A stretch of DNA of 64,000 bases from Planctomycetota bacterium (lineage in GTDB: Bacteria > Planctomycetota > Phycisphaerae > Phycisphaerales > SM1A02), in contig RFON01000004.1 in the NCBI GenBank assembly GCA_009926625.1, forward strand, positions 1-64,000, read 5' to 3'. Position 1 is the first letter of the stretch. Every line of letters begins with the position of its first letter. The notes beneath the pieces are model-generated. The model was not told the DNA's origin. It was given only the letters and a program-made list of their open reading frames with translations, and did not search any database. The position numbers were made by a program, and so were the translations under genes. Shown here in pieces: positions 62,047 through 64,000 of the stretch.

Positions 62047-62643
62047 TCAGAATTTCACGACTGGCACCGCGCGCTCCGATTCGCCGGCCTTGAAGAAGTC
62101 GAACGGTGTGAATCCGAAAAGCCGTCCGACGATGTTGGCGGGGAACTGTGCCAGCGTTGCATTGAACCCCTGCGCGGATCCGTTGAAGCCGCCGCGGGAC
62201 TGTGCAATCCCAGTCTCGAGGCCGGACAACTCGCCTTGCAACTGCAGGAAGTTCTGATTTGCCTTCAAGTCTGGGTACGCCTCGGCGACCGCCATCAGGC
62301 GACCGAGTGCGCCCGTGAGTTGCGCCTCCGCCTCGCCGCGCTCCGCAATGCTGCCGCCCTTCATCGCGGCGGCGCGGGCTTGGATCACCGCCTCGAGCGT
62401 GCCGCGCTCATGCGCCGCGTAGCCCTGCACCGTGCTGACGAGATTCGGGATCAGGTCATGGCGACGCTTGAGCTGCACATCGATGCCGCTGAACGCCGCC
62501 TCGGTCGCGACGCGGAGCCGCTGCAGCGAGTTGTAGACGCCCATGACATAGAGACCCACCACGATGGCGAGTACGACGATGCCACCGACAATGAACACCA
62601 AGATCCCGATTCCGGCTGCCAGTTGTGCAACGAGATTCACCAT
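62047..62643 (-). CDS. lemA: LemA family protein
   Basis: 198 residues. One N-terminal membrane helix (about 6-33) followed by a helical bundle: YVMGVYNSLQRLRV, IDVQLKRRHDLIPNLVSTVQGYA, ANQNFLQLQGELSGLE, FNATLAQFPANIVGRLFGF. Matches LemA in size and pattern. Function in bacteria is unsettled. Start at ATG 62643; a longer frame to 62694 lacks support. Confidence 0.93.
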   Translation of the reverse strand: MVNLVAQLAAGIGILVFIVGGIVVLAIVVGLYVMGVYNSLQRLRVATEAAFSGIDVQLKRRHDLIPNLVSTVQGYAAHERGTLEAVIQARAAAMKGGSIAERGEAEAQLTGALGRLMAVAEAYPDLKANQNFLQLQGELSGLETGIAQSRGGFNGSAQGFNATLAQFPANIVGRLFGFTPFDFFKAGESERAVPVVKF

Positions 62644-62742
62644 CGGATTTCGCACTCCACGCTGCGCCCCCGAGGCCGCTGGGCACGCGCCCACCGAACG
62701 CCACGGATGCTTGGGGCGGATGCTACGCCATCGCGCATGCGT

Positions 62743-63237
62743 TCAGGAGCCGCCGAGTTTCACCACTCGCGCAAACTCCGCCGCGGTGACGGGCGTCACG
62801 GAAAGTCGATTGCCTCGCTGCAGGATCCGCATCCCCTTCAGCGAGCGGTCTGCACGCAGCATCGCCATGGTCACGGGGACCGCGAGGCGCGATCCAAAGC
62901 GCACCGTGACCGCACACCAGCGCGGATCCTCGCGCTTGGAAGCCTCATCGAAGCCCTCGCTGCGCGGATCAAACTGCGTCGGATCGGGCTGCGCCAACCC
63001 CACGACGACTGCCGTGCCGACCACGCCGGTCGGATCGCCGCTCGAGTGGTGGAACAGCACGCGGTCGTTCACCTGCATCGAACGCAGGAAGTTCCGAGCC
63101 TGGTAGTTGCGGATGCCGTCCCACAGCGTCGACCCATCGCGGCGGAGGTCATCGATCGAGTAGACCGAGGGCTCCGACTTGGCGAGCCAGCACTGCCCGA
63201 TTCCATCGCCGTTTTCGTCGTCGGTCCGCCGAGCCAC
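62743..63237 (-). CDS. EVE-domain protein
   Basis: 164 residues. The domain starts near residue 17 with CWLAKSEPSVYS and shows RNYQARNFLRSMQVND, HHSSGDPTGVVG and LKGMRILQRGNRLSV, the EVE fold, related to PUA domains and expected to bind modified bases or RNA. GTG 63237 lies 4 bases after the previous gene; an ATG at 63270 would overlap it by 29 bases and is also possible. Downstream of a Lon-N-domain gene. Confidence 0.83.
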   Translation of the reverse strand: MARRTDDENGDGIGQCWLAKSEPSVYSIDDLRRDGSTLWDGIRNYQARNFLRSMQVNDRVLFHHSSGDPTGVVGTAVVVGLAQPDPTQFDPRSEGFDEASKREDPRWCAVTVRFGSRLAVPVTMAMLRADRSLKGMRILQRGNRLSVTPVTAAEFARVVKLGGS

Positions 63238-63241
63238 GGGA

Positions 63242-63979
63242 TCAGTTCCAGCTGACGCCGCGCGGCGCAACGCGCATCTTCTGCGCCTCCGCCTTCGCGA
63301 TGAATCGATCCATGCGACAGAGGTCTCCCCAGATCAACTTGGCGCGCTCGATCGCATCATGTTCGGCAAGCAACTGGTAGCGGAGCGCCTCGTCGCGCAC
63401 CATCGCGAACGCCACCAACTCGAGCGCCACTTCATTCGACAGTTCCGGTCGCTCGATCCAGTCCACGATGGTGCGCGCAGCATGCATCCGCTGCATGCGC
63501 ATGCCCGACAGCATGGAACGCATCTCCGAGCGCACTCGCCCGAGCCCGCGCACCCGACGCTGCGGGTCCTCGATCGGATGCAGGATCGCCTGTCGATACC
63601 AGCGCGCTGCGGTCGGCTCATCGAGTCGATCAATCGCCGCACGGCAGAGTCCCTGCAGCACGATGTCGTAGCGACCATCGTCCCGCTCCTGGTGCTGCAC
63701 GATGTGCCCAACGCACACCACCTTGCGCAGCGGGGGATTCTTGCGTTCCATCGGCGCGTCGGGGTTGGTGCTCGGCGATGCCCCCGGTTCGATGCTGGCA
63801 ATCGCAATCGGCAGCGGCTGCTTCCCGCGCAACACCGGCTCGAGCGCGCACGCCACCATCTGTCGGTAGCGCGGCTCGAAGATGTGCAGCGGAAGCGCAG
63901 TGTGCGGCAGCAGGCAAACGCCTGGCAGCGGAAACAGCGCGATCGGATTGGAGAAGTTGATCGAGACCGACTGCGTCAC
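63242..63979 (-). CDS. Lon N-terminal-domain (LON substrate-binding) protein
   Basis: 245 residues. IALFPLPGVCLLPHTALPLHIFEPRYRQMV is the classic start of the LON substrate-binding domain; VCVGHIVQHQERDDGRYDIVLQGLCRA follows. There is no ATPase or protease part, so it is a standalone domain protein, common in planctomycetes. Start GTG, with TAGGAT eight bases before it. Likely in one transcript with the EVE gene. Confidence 0.9.
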   Translation of the reverse strand: MTQSVSINFSNPIALFPLPGVCLLPHTALPLHIFEPRYRQMVACALEPVLRGKQPLPIAIASIEPGASPSTNPDAPMERKNPPLRKVVCVGHIVQHQERDDGRYDIVLQGLCRAAIDRLDEPTAARWYRQAILHPIEDPQRRVRGLGRVRSEMRSMLSGMRMQRMHAARTIVDWIERPELSNEVALELVAFAMVRDEALRYQLLAEHDAIERAKLIWGDLCRMDRFIAKAEAQKMRVAPRGVSWN

Positions 63980-63987
63980 GGTGGCAC

Positions 63988-63993
63988 ATCCTA
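63988..63993 (-). promoter_or_regulatory. -10 box TAGGAT of the Lon-N-domain gene
   Basis: TAGGAT ends 8 bases before the GTG at 63979. Confidence 0.4.
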
Positions 63994-64000
63994 TTCCTAT

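Overview
The window is GC-rich, almost fully coding, and free of mobile elements, CRISPR arrays and rRNA genes. I count 54 protein genes and two tRNA genes. The gene set suggests a Gram-negative-type planctomycete, probably a Phycisphaerae-like lineage: LptD-type outer-membrane assembly protein, a complete-looking lipoprotein set, DUF1080 and sugar-dehydrogenase secreted proteins, a coupled sugar isomerase/Gfo-Idh-MocA pair, a pseudopilin of planctomycete style, and a menaquinone pathway. This placement is an inference from gene content, not from a marker phylogeny.

Layout. 1-446 has no gene. 447-7391 (minus) is a menaquinone operon menF, menD-menH (fused), menB, menA, menC; menE is not in the window. 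7480-10027 (plus) has RNase D and a divergent CoaBC. 10095-13071 (plus) is a coupled trio of sugar isomerase, Gfo/Idh/MocA oxidoreductase and metallophosphoesterase, followed by two small lipoproteins. 14194-15884 is purEK, overlapping tail to tail with an orphan DNA methyltransferase that follows a XerC/D recombinase (minus). tRNA-Lys and a SNF2 helicase plus SWIM-finger protein, then a serine acetyltransferase, run on the plus strand to 23222. 23229-28123 holds secreted proteins (Gly-rich EF-hand protein, sugar dehydrogenase, DUF1080) and an RNase H. 28189-31673 (minus) couples a CapD/WbpM-like sugar epimerase/dehydratase to an FHA-GAF-HD-GYP phosphodiesterase. After tRNA-Leu and a CoA-transferase, 33540-40415 (minus) is a six-gene run: DUF4026-like, DUF2007-like, DUF58, TgpA-like transglutaminase, PilZ-like and Bax-inhibitor-1-like membrane protein. 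leuS (40463-43272) carries an apparent one-base frameshift near its 3' end. 43372-48293 is a four-gene envelope lipoprotein operon (CsgG/PEGA, COG3014-like, YcfL-like, LpoB-like). folC, a LOG-family protein, hrpB, and the run ribH-nusB-ftsY-pseudopilin follow; then a UbiA-like protein, lptD, ruvB, lemA, an EVE protein and a Lon-N-domain protein close the window.

Expression. Two architectural habits stand out. Genes inside operons are joined by four-base ATGA or GTGA start/stop overlaps (14 cases). Genes at the head of transcription units very often have a TANNNT hexamer 6-10 bases before the start codon (16 cases), which predicts that most transcripts here are leaderless; clear Shine-Dalgarno sites are few and mostly internal or long-leader. 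I used these two habits to choose starts.
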